Positions 63,970 to 64,000 of a stretch of 64,000 nt of DNA are shown piece by piece. The DNA lies in contig NC_066595.1 in the NCBI RefSeq assembly GCF_905475345.1, forward strand, positions 6,402,501 to 6,466,500, in the 5' to 3' direction. The stretch comes from Vespula vulgaris (Eukaryota; Arthropoda; Insecta; Hymenoptera; Vespidae). The notes beneath the pieces are model-generated. The model worked only from the letters and a program-made list of their open reading frames with translations, did no database searches and was not told where the DNA came from. A program made the translations under genes and the position numbers. Positions within the stretch are counted from its first letter, which is position 1, and the number at the start of each line of letters is the position of its first letter.

Positions 63970-64000
63970 TAAAAAGCAAGAAAAAAAGAGAAAAAGAGAG

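Larger units (their letters stand above)
43700..64000. other. Flank upstream of Tis11 with no firmly assigned gene
   Basis: 49.7-53.0 kb is AT-rich with a weak 79-bp duplication (51871 and 51950: ACTGATCGTCTATTTAAAAT type). 55.0-56.4 and 57.6-58.5 kb are purine or pyrimidine repeats. 59.3-63.1 kb is mostly pyrimidine-rich. Only the weak candidates listed separately stand out from repeats. Confidence 0.5.

Overview
The window looks like nuclear DNA from an insect, most likely a hymenopteran (bee, wasp or ant). That is an inference from three things: a single recognisable gene of insect type, GT-AG splice sites with a very long intron, and AT-rich DNA packed with GA/TC, TA, AAT, TATG and pyrimidine microsatellites. 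There are no bacterial operons, no ribosome-binding-site-led genes, no CRISPR array and no tRNA or rRNA that I could find. Most of the long reading frames in the window are translations of simple repeats (SLSLSL, RERERE, YIYIYI) and are not genes.

One gene can be assigned with confidence, a Tis11/ZFP36 (tristetraprolin) family CCCH zinc-finger protein on the minus strand. Its large last coding exon is 13015-14379. It carries both CX8CX5CX3H fingers, a long Ala/His/Gln-rich middle and the C-terminal CNOT1-binding motif. The first coding exon was found by reading: 41847-41903 minus encodes a 19-residue N-terminus of the family type, followed by a consensus donor (AAG|GTAAGA) in phase 0, which matches the phase-0 acceptor at 14380. 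The joined model is 473 aa, with one intron of 27,467 bp (14380-41846).

Layout: 1 to about 10.5 kb is repeat-rich flank downstream of the gene. About 10.5-13.0 kb is its 3' UTR and downstream sequence, with a hairpin just after the stop codon. 13.0-14.4 kb is the main exon. 14.4-41.8 kb is the giant intron, filled with microsatellites, a perfect 40-bp palindrome, a higher-order minisatellite and YY1/Pho-like AAAATGGCG motifs interleaved with GAGA tracts. 41.85-41.90 kb is the first coding exon. 41.9-43.7 kb is the presumed 5' UTR and a GC-rich promoter block with four CCAAT/ATTGG boxes and a GC box. 43.7-64 kb is the upstream flank, with a degenerate ~400-bp repeat, a six-copy array of a conserved 29-bp element centred on a POU-type octamer, and several short unassigned open segments.

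No clearly new multi-gene system is visible. The observations most worth following are the octamer array (58.70-59.29 kb), the AAAATGGCG plus GAGA distribution in the intron, the 40-bp palindrome, and the duplicated RTNSLSLA peptide in the protein, which is kept by synonymous change.
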